From the NCBI GenBank assembly GCA_902464405.1, contig CABQJD010000007.1:1-64000 (forward strand): a DNA stretch of 64,000 nucleotides, read 5' to 3'. This DNA comes from an uncultured Actinomycetaceae bacterium (GTDB lineage: Bacteria; Actinomycetota; Actinomycetes; Actinomycetales; Actinomycetaceae). The position numbers and the translations under genes were made by a program. The notes beneath the pieces were generated by a model, which saw only the letters and a program-made list of their open reading frames with translations, was not told the DNA's origin and did not search any database. The first letter of the stretch is position 1; every line of letters begins with the position of its first letter. Shown piece by piece: positions 53,841 through 63,773 of the stretch.

Positions 53841-55979
53841 CTAATACGAAGAAATCAAGCGTTGAAGAGCTCCACAGACCGTCTCTAAACTGGTTGTTCG
53901 CCACATCGGAGGCATTGACGCCAACAAAAATCTTGCATAACGTTTCGTGCACAGCCGTGAATCCAATACTGCCACAACTCCGCGATCGTCGATGCGCCTA
54001 AGCAAACGCCCAGCTCCTTGAGCTAAAAGGAGAGCAGCTTGAGTAGCGCTCACCTCCATAAACGCATTTCGTTTCGCTGCCTGCGCCGCTTCTGTGCGCG
54101 CTTGAGTGAGCGGCTCATTAGGACGAGGAAACGGTATACGATCAATAATCACTAAGCGCAGCGTACGCCCAGGCACATCAACTCCTTGCCAAAGTGCCAT
54201 AGTGCCGAAAAGAGAAGAAGCATCATCATCTTTGAAACGCTCAATCAACGTGGGAAGCTGATCTTCTCCCTGGCACAGTACAGAAAAGCTCGAATGCTTC
54301 CGCACATAATCGGCAGCCCGCTCAGCAGCAGCACGAGAAGTAAAAAGCCCAAGTGCTCCTCCGCCACTCGCACGCATAAGAGCCAAAATTTCCTCAAGAT
54401 ACTCCTCGCCATATCCTTGCTTACCAGGCTCTGGCAGATGCTGTGCGACGTAGAGAATTCCCTGCTTTGCATAGTCAAATGGCGTGCCAACATCTAGCCC
54501 TTCCCATGGGCGATCTTTGAGAATATCAAAACCAACGCGGTGAGCTACAGGATTAAACGTACCGCCGATTTTTAATGTTGCTGAGGTAAGTATCGCTGCC
54601 TGCTCAGAAAATAAACGCGTAGCAAGAGCGGCAGACACATCCAGAGGAGCAGCATAGAGACGATACGTATCATCACCAACTACAGCGTTCCACACCACAA
54701 GGCTTCCGTTAGCTACAGCCCCCGTAAGCAACTCAGAGCACATCGATTCAATATCGCTCAGGCGCGAGCGTAGAATCTGGCGTAAAATTGCCTGCTCGTC
54801 ACCGTTAGGCTTCATTGATTCAAGCTCCGCACACGCCTCCTGCACGCGCCCAAGCACGCGAGCAATCGCATCGATCAGCTCGGATGGCAACTCTTCAATG
54901 CGCGCCTCAGGAAGTGAACGCAACACGTCGTCGAGTTCTTCTGCAGCAGAATCAAGCATACAATCGTCGAGAGCTGAGCGGCGCATAAGACGTGCAACTC
55001 CCGTGACATCATATTTGCTCAACGTTTGGGTGAGCTGCGACGTCACCCTTTCAACAAGCACGTGAGCCTCATCGATAATATAGGCGTCAGTATTCGGAAG
55101 TATTGGCGTCCCTGCGGCAGCAACTCCCAGCATCGAATGATTGGTAACGACGAGATCAGCTTCGTCTGCTTCTAGACGGGCAAGATGAGGAAAACACGAA
55201 TCGCGCAGCGGGCAGCTTTCACCGATACATTCTTGTTTCGGCACCGAAACTTGCGCCCATATTCTATCGCTCACGCCAGGCATTAAATCGTCACGATCAC
55301 CTGTTGCTGACGCCATTGCCCAATCACGTACGCGCATTACTTCTTCACCAGCTGCAGTGCTAGAAAGCGAACCATATTCTGCCTCTATGCGCGAAAGGAG
55401 AGCACCATCTTCAGGATACCCACCTGCAGCTTTACGCAGGCACGCGTAGTTATTCCACCCTTTAAGCAGAGCAACTTTGGGCATTCGAGCTGCCACAGAT
55501 CCTACTGCGCGAGCAACTAATGGAGCATCATGGAGCATAATTTGACGCTGCAAAGCTAAGGTTGCTGTGGAGACAATTATTTTCCGATCTCGCTCAACAC
55601 ACCAGAGTAATGCTGGGACGAGATATGCAAACGATTTTCCTGTTCCCGTACCTGCCTGCACAATAAGATGCCCTGTTTTTTCGAGCGTGCGCGCAATACC
55701 CCTTACCATCTCTTCCTGCCCGCTTCGGCACTGCCCACCAAGCTCATTGACCACAGTTTCAAGCACAGCCAATGCGTTATACTCAAATTCGTTTTCGCTC
55801 GAATACTGGCGCGATGCTCGTTTGCTCGCAGGCTGCTCATCCAGCGGCTGCTCATTCAATAGTTGCTCATTCAATGCCTGCTTACACGCTTCTTTTTCTT
55901 TTGCCGCTTCTTCACGTAGCACCCAAGCGCTCACAGGTTGCGTAGCATTCTTAGACTTTCTTTCACGATTATCTTGCAT
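53841..55979 (-). CDS. dinG: DinG-family ATP-dependent helicase
   Basis: This 712-aa superfamily 2 helicase of the DinG/XPD group has Walker A QAGTGTGKSFAYLVPALLW, a DEAH box in YIIDEAHVL, and late motifs LFGTMALWQGVDVPG and AQGAGRLLRR. A cysteine set (CIGESCPLRDSCF, and an earlier Cys in NNYACL) fits an iron-sulfur cluster. The first about 70 residues form an Ala/Gln/Glu-rich extension with tandem LNEQPLDEQP-like units. AGAGGA precedes the ATG. It is upstream of nothing on its strand; hflX lies 29 bp upstream and may be co-transcribed. Confidence 0.92.
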   Translation of the reverse strand: MQDNRERKSKNATQPVSAWVLREEAAKEKEACKQALNEQLLNEQPLDEQPASKRASRQYSSENEFEYNALAVLETVVNELGGQCRSGQEEMVRGIARTLEKTGHLIVQAGTGTGKSFAYLVPALLWCVERDRKIIVSTATLALQRQIMLHDAPLVARAVGSVAARMPKVALLKGWNNYACLRKAAGGYPEDGALLSRIEAEYGSLSSTAAGEEVMRVRDWAMASATGDRDDLMPGVSDRIWAQVSVPKQECIGESCPLRDSCFPHLARLEADEADLVVTNHSMLGVAAAGTPILPNTDAYIIDEAHVLVERVTSQLTQTLSKYDVTGVARLMRRSALDDCMLDSAAEELDDVLRSLPEARIEELPSELIDAIARVLGRVQEACAELESMKPNGDEQAILRQILRSRLSDIESMCSELLTGAVANGSLVVWNAVVGDDTYRLYAAPLDVSAALATRLFSEQAAILTSATLKIGGTFNPVAHRVGFDILKDRPWEGLDVGTPFDYAKQGILYVAQHLPEPGKQGYGEEYLEEILALMRASGGGALGLFTSRAAAERAADYVRKHSSFSVLCQGEDQLPTLIERFKDDDASSLFGTMALWQGVDVPGRTLRLVIIDRIPFPRPNEPLTQARTEAAQAAKRNAFMEVSATQAALLLAQGAGRLLRRIDDRGVVAVLDSRLCTKRYARFLLASMPPMWRTTSLETVCGALQRLISSY

Positions 55980-56008
55980 TGCGAATATCCTCTACGCGTG
56001 TTGCATAT

Positions 56009-57514
56009 TCACGCCTGCACACCATTGCTCGAAACAGCAGCAATTGCCGCATAAAGATCAGGCAAAACGCGTGCACGAATATGAGTACCAGCAGCTGTAT
56101 AGGATTCGCTGAGCACCTCACCCTCTGCGTGCGCATGAGCTACAAGTTCGCCATGCGAATAAGGAATCACAGCATCAATATCCATGCTCGGGCGAGGAAG
56201 ACGCGATTCAATAGCAGCACGAAGCTGATCAATTCCCTCACTCGTCACGGCACTCACAATAACGGAATCAGGATAGCGCGTACGCAACGCAGTGAGTGCA
56301 ATTGGGTCTGCCAAATCAGCTTTTGCAAGCACAATCAGTTCAGGAATATCCAAGGCGCCTGGGATAGTGCGCATCACCTCGTGCACAGCATCGACCTGCC
56401 CAACTGGATCTGTATGCGAAGAATCGACCACATGCATAATGAGATCTGCTTCTTCAACTTCTTCAAGAGTTGAGCGAAACGCTTCCACCAGCTGCGTAGG
56501 CAAAGCTCGTACGAAACCTACCGTATCTACCAACGTATACGCTCGCCCGTCAGCAGCTATGATTTTGCGAACTGTGGGATCGAGAGTAGCAAACAAAGCA
56601 TTTTCTACCAATACTCCAGCACCACTGAGCACATTCATGAGTGAGGATTTTCCAGCATTGGTATATCCCACCACAGCAACTGAAGGCACGTGGCGGCGTC
56701 TGCGATTTTGACGACGATTAGCTCGCCCTGCTTTCATAGCATCGATATCGCGGCGCAGCTTTGCCATTCGCGTTCGGATTCTGCGCCGATCCAGCTCAAT
56801 TTTCGTCTCCCCTGGCCCGCGCGAACCGATACCGGCGCCGCCAGCCACGCGCCCGCCAGCCTGCCGACTCATCGATTCACCCCAACCACGCAAACGGGGA
56901 AGAAGATAATCTAACTGCGCCAGCTCCACCTGAGCCTTACCTTCACGGCTTTTGGCGTGCTGGGCAAAAATATCGAGAATAAGCGCAGTACGGTCAATCA
57001 CTTTTACATTGACGATATCTTCTAATGCTCGCCGCTGCGAAGGCGCTAGCTCTAAATTAGCAATCACTGTATCGGCACCTTCTGCACGCACAATATCTGC
57101 CAACTCTCGCGCTTTTCCAGATCCTAAATAGGTGGCAGGATCAGGCTTCTCTCTCTTTTGAATCATACCGTCGAGCACAGTAGAACCTGCCGTCTGCGCG
57201 AGCGCAGCAAGCTCCCTCAAGGAATCTTCAGCTTCTTTGAGAGTGCCTTCGCACCAAAGCCCTACCAGCACGACTTTTTCTAAGCGAAGCTGACGATACT
57301 CTACATCTGAGTCTTCTTCATGGGAGCCTTCGCTTAGATCACCTACACGGCGAAACGAGGAACGAATTTCACGCTCAAAATCACTGCCTGCCCATTCGCG
57401 CTGATATGCAGGGTCCGCTTGGAGAGCTGTGCCCTCAGTAGTGAATAAATCAAGAGTTTTATTATCTTTGTTTTGTATGCCGCTCTTATCATTTACATCG
57501 CCTATGCCAGCCAT
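56009..57514 (-). CDS. hflX: Ribosome-associated GTPase HflX
   Basis: This 501-aa GTPase rescues stalled or damaged ribosomes. It has the HflX N-terminal domain (LRELAALAQTAGSTVLDGMI), a glycine-rich turn (GAGIGSRGPGETKIELDRR) and the G domain with VVGYTNAGKSSLMN, DTVGFVRALP and AKAD. The ATG at 57514 follows GAGGAGG; the longer frame to 57625 lies within miaA and is rejected. An N-terminal extension of about 90 polar residues precedes the family region. Confidence 0.94.
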   Translation of the reverse strand: MAGIGDVNDKSGIQNKDNKTLDLFTTEGTALQADPAYQREWAGSDFEREIRSSFRRVGDLSEGSHEEDSDVEYRQLRLEKVVLVGLWCEGTLKEAEDSLRELAALAQTAGSTVLDGMIQKREKPDPATYLGSGKARELADIVRAEGADTVIANLELAPSQRRALEDIVNVKVIDRTALILDIFAQHAKSREGKAQVELAQLDYLLPRLRGWGESMSRQAGGRVAGGAGIGSRGPGETKIELDRRRIRTRMAKLRRDIDAMKAGRANRRQNRRRRHVPSVAVVGYTNAGKSSLMNVLSGAGVLVENALFATLDPTVRKIIAADGRAYTLVDTVGFVRALPTQLVEAFRSTLEEVEEADLIMHVVDSSHTDPVGQVDAVHEVMRTIPGALDIPELIVLAKADLADPIALTALRTRYPDSVIVSAVTSEGIDQLRAAIESRLPRPSMDIDAVIPYSHGELVAHAHAEGEVLSESYTAAGTHIRARVLPDLYAAIAAVSSNGVQA

Positions 57515-57539
57515 ATCGCTCCAACCTCCTCCTCGCGCA

Positions 57540-58715
57540 TCACATTCCCTGGCTCTGCCGCATCGCCTCAATTTTCGCACACACGTGATCAAGGAAAGTT
57601 TCCTCTGCCTCTCTCTGCGAATCATTCAATGAATCACTCGTATGCGGCACGTGCACCTGAGACTCCTGCACATGAATATTATCTGCTTGAGTTACTGCCT
57701 GCTTGCGGCGGAGAAGTATCTCATCATCAGCGCCATCCACACTACATTTGGTATCCGTAGGAATGCTACCATTCATACGTTGCCCACTATCTGAATCTGG
57801 GAGAAACCATTCTATTCTCTTATCAGCCTTAAACCATGTGCGTTGTTTCTTTGCTAGGTGGCGTGTAGCCACAGCTGTGCTTTCTATTGCTTGCTCGATA
57901 TCGATATTCCCTTCAAGCACATCTATTGCCTGAGAATACCCTGTGGCTTTACGAGCAGTCGATCCTTCTTTCAAACCACGATTCAGCAAGTCTTGAGTTT
58001 CTTCGAGCAGTCCATTTTCAAACATACCTCGCGCACGGCGCTCAATTCTCGGGTCTAAAAACGGACGCTCTGCCTTAATTCCGATGTGAAGAATTTTTGA
58101 ATAGTGGCTCGTATGCCGAGGAAAGATCGGCGTAAAAGATTCGCCTGTGAGCCGCACGACCTCCAAAGCTCGAATCACTCTGCGAGGGTTTGCAAGATCT
58201 ATAACGGCAGCAGACCGAGGATCTCGTTTACACAGCTCAGCAATAAGCGACTCAAGCCCTTCTTTGACGGCGATCTCTTCTAGCTCAGCTCGGATTTGCG
58301 CACAGGTGCCTGGAAAATTTAATTCATCGAGTGCAGCAGAGACGTACAGCCCTGAGCCGCCAACGAGCATAGGAACTTTTCCACGCGCCATAATATCTTC
58401 AATATCTTTGCGAGCTTCGCGCTGATACACCGCAACGGATGCTTCATCGCGCACATCAAGAACGTCGATCTGGTGGTGCCTAATCCCCTGTCGCTCGCTG
58501 ACGGTTGCTTTTGCTGTGCCAATATCCATGCCTCGATAGAGCTGCATAGCGTCAGCCGATACGATTTCCACGCAGTCGGCACCGCCGAGCATCTGAGCAA
58601 GGCGAATAGACAGTGCAGTCTTCCCGCTGGCAGTCGGCCCGACAAGTGCCACGATCGGAATTGAATTGTGCACACAGTGTGGGTTATCTTGGCGCCTCTG
58701 CGAAACGTCATTCAT
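57540..58715 (-). CDS. miaA: tRNA dimethylallyltransferase with an extended C-terminus
   Basis: This 391-aa enzyme adds the isopentenyl group to A37 of tRNAs reading UNN codons, the substrate step before MiaB. The P-loop GPTASGKTALSIRLAQ and SADAMQLYRGMDIGTAK are typical, as is QRTWFKADKRIEWF near the end of the core. A hydrophilic tail of about 80 residues follows; MiaA is usually near 310 aa. The start at 58715 overlaps the miaB stop by 8 bp. Confidence 0.94.
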   Translation of the reverse strand: MNDVSQRRQDNPHCVHNSIPIVALVGPTASGKTALSIRLAQMLGGADCVEIVSADAMQLYRGMDIGTAKATVSERQGIRHHQIDVLDVRDEASVAVYQREARKDIEDIMARGKVPMLVGGSGLYVSAALDELNFPGTCAQIRAELEEIAVKEGLESLIAELCKRDPRSAAVIDLANPRRVIRALEVVRLTGESFTPIFPRHTSHYSKILHIGIKAERPFLDPRIERRARGMFENGLLEETQDLLNRGLKEGSTARKATGYSQAIDVLEGNIDIEQAIESTAVATRHLAKKQRTWFKADKRIEWFLPDSDSGQRMNGSIPTDTKCSVDGADDEILLRRKQAVTQADNIHVQESQVHVPHTSDSLNDSQREAEETFLDHVCAKIEAMRQSQGM

Positions 58716-60246
58716 GCGAACGAACCCGAATTGACGGCAAGCCAAGTGCTACAGGAGCCGCACCTTCAGCCTCTGCTTGAAGCTGTGCTTGACGGCGAAC
58801 CATTTCCTCCCAAGCATCTCCCGCACGTGTGCGACGCACCTCAAACAAACCGCCTTCAAGCCCTGAATCTGCTACAAGATAGCTAGGAGCGCCATGCGTG
58901 ACGATTGCGCGAACCATATCGCCTGGGCGCGGGCGTTCAGCGCAGCCAGTAGGCAAAGCTACATGAACGAGACGATTATCTGCTGCCCTACCTGATATTC
59001 GCTCAGTTGCTGAGTCTTTTCGCCCTTCGCCTTCAGCAACGAGAACCTCAACTACGCTTCCTTCACACGCAATATTTTCTTCGGTCGATATACGCTGCTG
59101 AAGCTCTACCAAACGGTTAAAACGCTCGTGCTTGACGTCTTCTGGAACTTGATTACCCATCGTCGCCGCTGGGGTGCCAGGGCGCGGAGAATAAAGGAAG
59201 GTGAATGCCGAGCTGAAACGTGCTTGCTCTACCACGCGCAATGTATCTTCGAAGTCCTTATCCGTTTCCCCGGGGAAACCAACGATAATATCCGTGGTGA
59301 TAGCAGCATGAGGAATACGCTCACGAACTCGATCTAAAATTCCGAGAAATTTCGTGCAACGATAGGAACGCCTCATAGCTTTCAAAATTGAATCTGATCC
59401 AGATTGCAAAGGCATATGCAGTGAAGGCATGACTTTAGGTGTCTCAGCCATAGCGTCAATCACATCATCGGTAAACATTGCTGGGTGCGGAGATGTGAAC
59501 CTCACGCGCTCAAGCCCCTCAATCTCACCTGCACGGCGAAGGAGCTTCGCAAATGCTCCTCGATCCCCGAAATCAACACCATATGAATTGACGTTTTGCC
59601 CGAGGAGAGTGACTTCAATAGCTCCCTCAGCCGCAACAGCTTCAATTTCAGCAAGCACATCCCCTGGACGGCGATCATGCTCTTTACCACGCAGGTGCGG
59701 AACGATACAGAATGTGCACGTGTTATTACACCCCACAGAAATACTTACCCACGCCGCATACACAGACTCTCGATGCGAAGGAAGAGTAGAAGGGAAAACT
59801 TTCAAAGATTCTTCGATTTCGACCGCTGCACGATGATTGTGCCGTGCTCGCTCAAGAAGAGCAGGAAGCACATCAAGATTGTGTGTGCCTAATACGACGT
59901 CTACCCATGGCGCTTTTTCCACAATACCATCACGCAACTGCTGAGCCAGACAGCCAGCAACAGCAATCTGCATACCAGGCCGATTACGCTTGACGTCGGC
60001 AAGCTGCCCCAGATTACCAAACAATTTCGTTGCAGCGTTTTCTCGAACCGAGCACGTATTGATGACGAGCACATCGGCTCCCTGATCTCCCGCAAGAGTG
60101 GCTCGGGCAGCTTTTTCTGGCACCATCTCTACAGGAATATATCCTGCTTGATCGAGCAGACCTGCAAGACGCTCTGAATCGTGCACGTTCATTTGGCAGC
60201 CAAGTGTGCGCAATGCATACGTTTGAGCTGAATTATCTGTTTTCAT
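58708..60246 (-). CDS. miaB: tRNA-2-methylthio-N6-dimethylallyladenosine synthase
   Basis: This 512-aa radical SAM methylthiotransferase completes ms2i6A37. The N-terminal domain binds one cluster through three cysteines (Cys17 in TLGCQMNVHDSER, then INTCSVRENAA, then AGCLAQQ). The radical SAM cluster motif CNNTCTFCIVP and a C-terminal TRAM domain follow. An ATG at 60246 gives the usual family start; an in-frame ATG at 60309 that overlaps recX would add 21 residues and cannot be excluded. Confidence 0.95.
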   Translation of the reverse strand: MKTDNSAQTYALRTLGCQMNVHDSERLAGLLDQAGYIPVEMVPEKAARATLAGDQGADVLVINTCSVRENAATKLFGNLGQLADVKRNRPGMQIAVAGCLAQQLRDGIVEKAPWVDVVLGTHNLDVLPALLERARHNHRAAVEIEESLKVFPSTLPSHRESVYAAWVSISVGCNNTCTFCIVPHLRGKEHDRRPGDVLAEIEAVAAEGAIEVTLLGQNVNSYGVDFGDRGAFAKLLRRAGEIEGLERVRFTSPHPAMFTDDVIDAMAETPKVMPSLHMPLQSGSDSILKAMRRSYRCTKFLGILDRVRERIPHAAITTDIIVGFPGETDKDFEDTLRVVEQARFSSAFTFLYSPRPGTPAATMGNQVPEDVKHERFNRLVELQQRISTEENIACEGSVVEVLVAEGEGRKDSATERISGRAADNRLVHVALPTGCAERPRPGDMVRAIVTHGAPSYLVADSGLEGGLFEVRRTRAGDAWEEMVRRQAQLQAEAEGAAPVALGLPSIRVRSHE

Positions 60247-60301
60247 CGCGTTATCTATTCTAAGTAAACCGTTTGTATTGTCGTTAGCTATCTTGGCTAG
60301 T

Positions 60302-60901
60302 CTAGCCATTGTCTTCTTCTTGCCTCAATTCCTCGAGAGCATTAGTGACTGCCACTCTGCTCACACTCGGGCTAAAGCCTCTGCGAGCCAGAGCTCCATA
60401 GAGACGACGATAAGCCACGACTTGCTCAAGCCCCACCATTGTGCGAGATTTTCTGCGCGCGAAATCGCGTGCAGATTCCTCTTCCGCATCTGCATCAATC
60501 TGCTCGATCGCCGCTTGAGCATCGTCAGAATCGATTCCCCGTTTTTCCAGCTCGATAGCTAACGATCGACGGGAAATCGACTTTTCAGCAAAGCGCATAC
60601 GCACAAAACTTTGTGCGAAGCGAGCATCATTGACTATATCCGATTCAATAAATGCCTGCATAGTCTCCTGTGCAATAGTATCAGGCACCTCTCTCACATG
60701 AAGAGCTGTGAGGAGTTCATGCGAAGAACGATCGCGCATACTGAGCTGCCGATAGACAACCTCACGGGCATACGAGCGCCAATCGCTTTCGGAACGAGCA
60801 GCATTGCGTGCATCACGGCGAGCTTTTGCCTCAGCAGCACTCACAAATTTCTTGGGCTTTTTCTTCCCAATGAAATCTGCTTCTTCAGCATAATTAACCA
60901 T
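60302..60901 (-). CDS. recX: Regulatory protein RecX
   Basis: This 199-aa helical protein modulates RecA filaments. The core (about residues 45-195) shows the three-helix repeats, with RSSHELLTALHVREVPD, ARFAQSFVRMRFAEKSISRR and YRRLYGALARRGFSPSVS. It lies 34 bp after recA and is expected to be co-transcribed with it at a lower level. Confidence 0.92.
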   Translation of the reverse strand: MVNYAEEADFIGKKKPKKFVSAAEAKARRDARNAARSESDWRSYAREVVYRQLSMRDRSSHELLTALHVREVPDTIAQETMQAFIESDIVNDARFAQSFVRMRFAEKSISRRSLAIELEKRGIDSDDAQAAIEQIDADAEEESARDFARRKSRTMVGLEQVVAYRRLYGALARRGFSPSVSRVAVTNALEELRQEEDNG

Positions 60902-60935
60902 AAGCTAGATATTCTCTAAGCACGAAAAATTCTGA

Positions 60936-62060
60936 TTAAGCGTTTGGATCAAAACCCGAAGTATCCAACTCAATTGAATCGTCAAACTCAGGAAGATTCT
61001 TTTCTTCGCCAGCTGCTTCACCTTCTGCAGGCTGCTCTATTCCGAGCTGAACTTTCACCTTGTGTTCAATTTCTGCCGCTATTTCTGGATTATCGATGAG
61101 CAATCGGCGTACTTTTTCTTTTCCTTGCCCAAGCTGATCGCCCTCGTAGGTGTACCATGCACCAGATTTTTTCACAACATCACACGCGACTGCCATATCG
61201 AGAATTCCCCCCTCAACGGAAATCCCTTCACCATAAAGAATATCGAACTCGGCCTGCTTAAACGGCGGAGCCATCTTGTTTTTCACAACTTTCACCCGCG
61301 TACGGTTGCCAACTGGCTGCGCTCCTTCTTTAATAGTTTCAGTTCGACGCACATCTAAGCGCACAGACGCATAGAATTTCAGCGCCTTACCACCTGTCGT
61401 CGTCTCAGGGCTACCATAAAAGACGCCGATTTTTTCCCGCAACTGGTTAATAAAAATAGCTGTTGTACCTGAAGCGGAAAGCGCTCCTGTAATCTTGCGC
61501 AAAGCTTGACTCATCAAACGAGCCTGCAGACCAACATGGGAATCGCCCATATCCCCTTCAATTTCTGCTTTAGGTACAAGAGCCGCAACAGAATCGATCA
61601 CAATAATATCGAGAGCACCAGAGCGAATAAGCATATCCGCAATTTCGAGAGCCTGCTCACCCGTATCTGGCTGAGAAACAATGAGGGCATCAGTATCGAC
61701 TCCCAGCTTGCGCGCGTACTGAGGATCGAGCGCATGCTCGGCATCAATAAATGCGGCAATACCGCCAGCTGCCTGAGCATTTGCCACAGCATGCAGAGCA
61801 ACCGTCGTTTTACCTGACGATTCCGGCCCATAAATTTCTACCACACGCCCGCGTGGCAAACCTCCGATTCCCAATGCAATATCGAGAGCCAAGGAACCAG
61901 TGGGGATAACGTGCACATTCTGCGTTGGCTTATCCCCCAGCCGCATGGCCGAACCTTTGCCAAACTGACGATCAATCTGCCCAAGCGCAGCGCTCAATGC
62001 TTTTTCCCGATCCGTTGCCGGAGAAACTGAAATATTCGTACTTTTCTTAGGTGCAGCCAT
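60936..62060 (-). CDS. recA: Recombinase RecA
   Basis: This 374-aa ATPase forms filaments on single-stranded DNA and triggers LexA self-cleavage. Walker A is GPESSGKT at residues 78-85, followed by FIDAEHALDPQYA, the L1 region EIEGDMGDSHVGLQARLMSQ, and INQLREKIGVFYGSPETTTGG (L2). An acidic C-terminal tail is present. AAAAGGA precedes the ATG. A LexA box lies 174 bp upstream. Confidence 0.97.
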   Translation of the reverse strand: MAAPKKSTNISVSPATDREKALSAALGQIDRQFGKGSAMRLGDKPTQNVHVIPTGSLALDIALGIGGLPRGRVVEIYGPESSGKTTVALHAVANAQAAGGIAAFIDAEHALDPQYARKLGVDTDALIVSQPDTGEQALEIADMLIRSGALDIIVIDSVAALVPKAEIEGDMGDSHVGLQARLMSQALRKITGALSASGTTAIFINQLREKIGVFYGSPETTTGGKALKFYASVRLDVRRTETIKEGAQPVGNRTRVKVVKNKMAPPFKQAEFDILYGEGISVEGGILDMAVACDVVKKSGAWYTYEGDQLGQGKEKVRRLLIDNPEIAAEIEHKVKVQLGIEQPAEGEAAGEEKNLPEFDDSIELDTSGFDPNA

Positions 62061-62233
62061 AAGTATTCCTTTTATTTCGGGGCCGAAGCCGGTGAGTAGA
62101 ACAGGCGTTCATGGAGCTCGCCCTCTCCGAGCGACTATCCATACACAACGTTAAGCTCCGCCTTAGGCAAAAAATGGCGAAAAAATAATCGTGGATATTC
62201 ATGCCATCTCCGTTGCATGCGACCAATTCTATC

Positions 62234-62247
62234 CGAACATTCGTTCG
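62234..62247 (-). promoter_or_regulatory. LexA box upstream of recA
   Basis: CGAACATTCGTTCG is a perfect CGAAC-N4-GTTCG dyad in the 284-bp gap between the DUF3046 gene and recA, consistent with SOS control of recA. No other gene was seen in this gap. Confidence 0.85.
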
Positions 62248-62344
62248 AATGCCTGCGCCACGCCGCTATGAAGCGCTGCACACCTCTGTGAGGAGGCATA
62301 CATACGCCGAGCAACACACCGCACACAAAAGTTGCAACGCCGCC

Positions 62345-62575
62345 CTATTGAGGAAAATCACGCGAACTAACACGGTGCAGATACTGATAGTTAGAAGGCA
62401 AACTCATTTCTTTAACGATTTCTTGCCAGATAATAATCGGCTCTATTGCGCAAGCCAGAGCCTCATTGGGAGTCAGTAATCCAAGCTCTGGCAATACGAG
62501 ATCTTGTGCAAGAGAGCGCGCTCTGCCCTGCGGGAAAACACGCTCCATAACGCCCCAAAATTCACTGTGCGTCAT
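62345..62575 (-). CDS. DUF3046 protein
   Basis: This 76-aa protein begins MTHSEFWGVMERVFPQGRAR, followed by LAQDLVLPELGLLTPNEALA, the DUF3046 pattern. The family is found next to recA in many actinobacteria and has no known function. A GTG two codons upstream (62581) is an alternative start. Confidence 0.85.
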   Translation of the reverse strand: MTHSEFWGVMERVFPQGRARSLAQDLVLPELGLLTPNEALACAIEPIIIWQEIVKEMSLPSNYQYLHRVSSRDFPQ

Positions 62576-62608
62576 CGCCACAACTCAGCCCACCCACACT
62601 ATGCGCAA

Positions 62609-63085
62609 TCACCTGCGTAGCATAGCGGCAAGTTCACGCTGAATCATTGCTTCTGGAATCGAATCAGGAATCTGAATAAACTCTTCACGAATCTGCTTCT
62701 CTCCCATGTCTTTAGCCTGCATACCTTTACCAAAATTCTCTTTATTTCGCTGCTCCTGCTCACGCAGTGCCTGCTCACGCATAGCAGCATGACGCATAGC
62801 TGGAGTAGGTCTGCCCTGTGCAATATCCATACGATCCGCCACAAGCCTCAATACGTGGCTAAGCGGCACATTGAGAGCTGCAGCAATCGAATCAAGAAGC
62901 TCGGATGAGGCTTCTTTCTGCCCACGCTCCACCTCAGAAAGATAACCAAGAGAGACACGTGCCTGCGATGAAACTTCGCGCAGCGTGCGCCCTTGCCTCT
63001 GACGATACTCACGTAGCACATCGCCGAGCTCTTCACGCATTAGCACCTGCTCATTATGAACAGTTGAATCAATCTGCATCACCAT
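62609..63085 (-). CDS. clgR: XRE-family regulator, ClgR-like
   Basis: This 158-aa protein has a helix-turn-helix domain (about residues 15-75; REYRQRQGRTLREVSSQARV, then SLGYLSEVERGQKEASSELL). It is followed by a polar tail. Position between cinA and recA and the sequence of the domain match ClgR, which activates clp protease and stress genes in actinobacteria. An ATG 15 codons further in would also give the full domain. Target genes are not visible here. Confidence 0.82.
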   Translation of the reverse strand: MVMQIDSTVHNEQVLMREELGDVLREYRQRQGRTLREVSSQARVSLGYLSEVERGQKEASSELLDSIAAALNVPLSHVLRLVADRMDIAQGRPTPAMRHAAMREQALREQEQRNKENFGKGMQAKDMGEKQIREEFIQIPDSIPEAMIQRELAAMLRR

Positions 63086-63194
63086 GCATCGTCCTATCTG
63101 TGTCCGTCTGTGCCAAGCTCTACTATCTGGCAATAGCAGAGGCTGAGCGGAAGCTCATCTCGGCGTCTACACGTATTAACGCACTGTCTGGCTA

Positions 63195-63773
63195 TTATCT
63201 TCCCGTTTCAACCTGAGTATTCTCTGTGAACTGTATCAAAAAGCGCAAAGCAGCTTCCACTGTGCCTGCTCGAACTTCTCCGCGATTTCCACCCAAAGTG
63301 AGCTGGCGTGTATAAGAGCCGTGCGGCGTAAATACGCTTACAAAAACAGTTCCTGCCTCAATCCCATCGGCAGATCCAGGCCCCGCAACACCTGTTGTTG
63401 CAAGTGCGTAATCAGCGCGAAATAGTTGAGCTGCACCGCGAGCCATCTGCTCAGCAACGTAATAATCAACAGGCCCTGTCTGCGCCAGACGTTCAGCGCT
63501 CACGCCCAGCACTTCAGCTTTTGTATCAGTAGCATAGGTGACGGCGCCGCCGCGAAATACCTGCGAAGCACCTGGAACGCTCACAATTTCAGCAGCAAGA
63601 GCACCTCCCGTGAGTGATTCAGCCACAGCAAGCGTTGCCTTGCGCACACGGAGCGCAGCCAGCGCTTGAGCAGCAAGACGACTGCCTGCTTCAATCCCAT
63701 TCGTTTCAGACACTTCAAAAACATTCATATCAGCAGATTCGCTCACCGCTGCTCCTTCACTAGATTTGTGCAT
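63195..63773 (-). CDS. cinA: CinA-family protein (nicotinamide-nucleotide amidase domain)
   Basis: This 192-aa protein consists of the C-terminal CinA (PncC) domain alone. It has AVAESLTGGALAAEIVSVPGA, GGAVTYATDTKAEVLGV and ATTGVAGPGSADG, which form the amidase site that converts NMN to nicotinate mononucleotide. The ATG at 63773 follows AGGAAGAG; a polar leader of about 30 residues precedes the domain. The neighbouring pgsA, usual in actinobacteria, may lie beyond the window edge; the last 170 bp hold no gene that I recognise. Confidence 0.9.
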   Translation of the reverse strand: MHKSSEGAAVSESADMNVFEVSETNGIEAGSRLAAQALAALRVRKATLAVAESLTGGALAAEIVSVPGASQVFRGGAVTYATDTKAEVLGVSAERLAQTGPVDYYVAEQMARGAAQLFRADYALATTGVAGPGSADGIEAGTVFVSVFTPHGSYTRQLTLGGNRGEVRAGTVEAALRFLIQFTENTQVETGR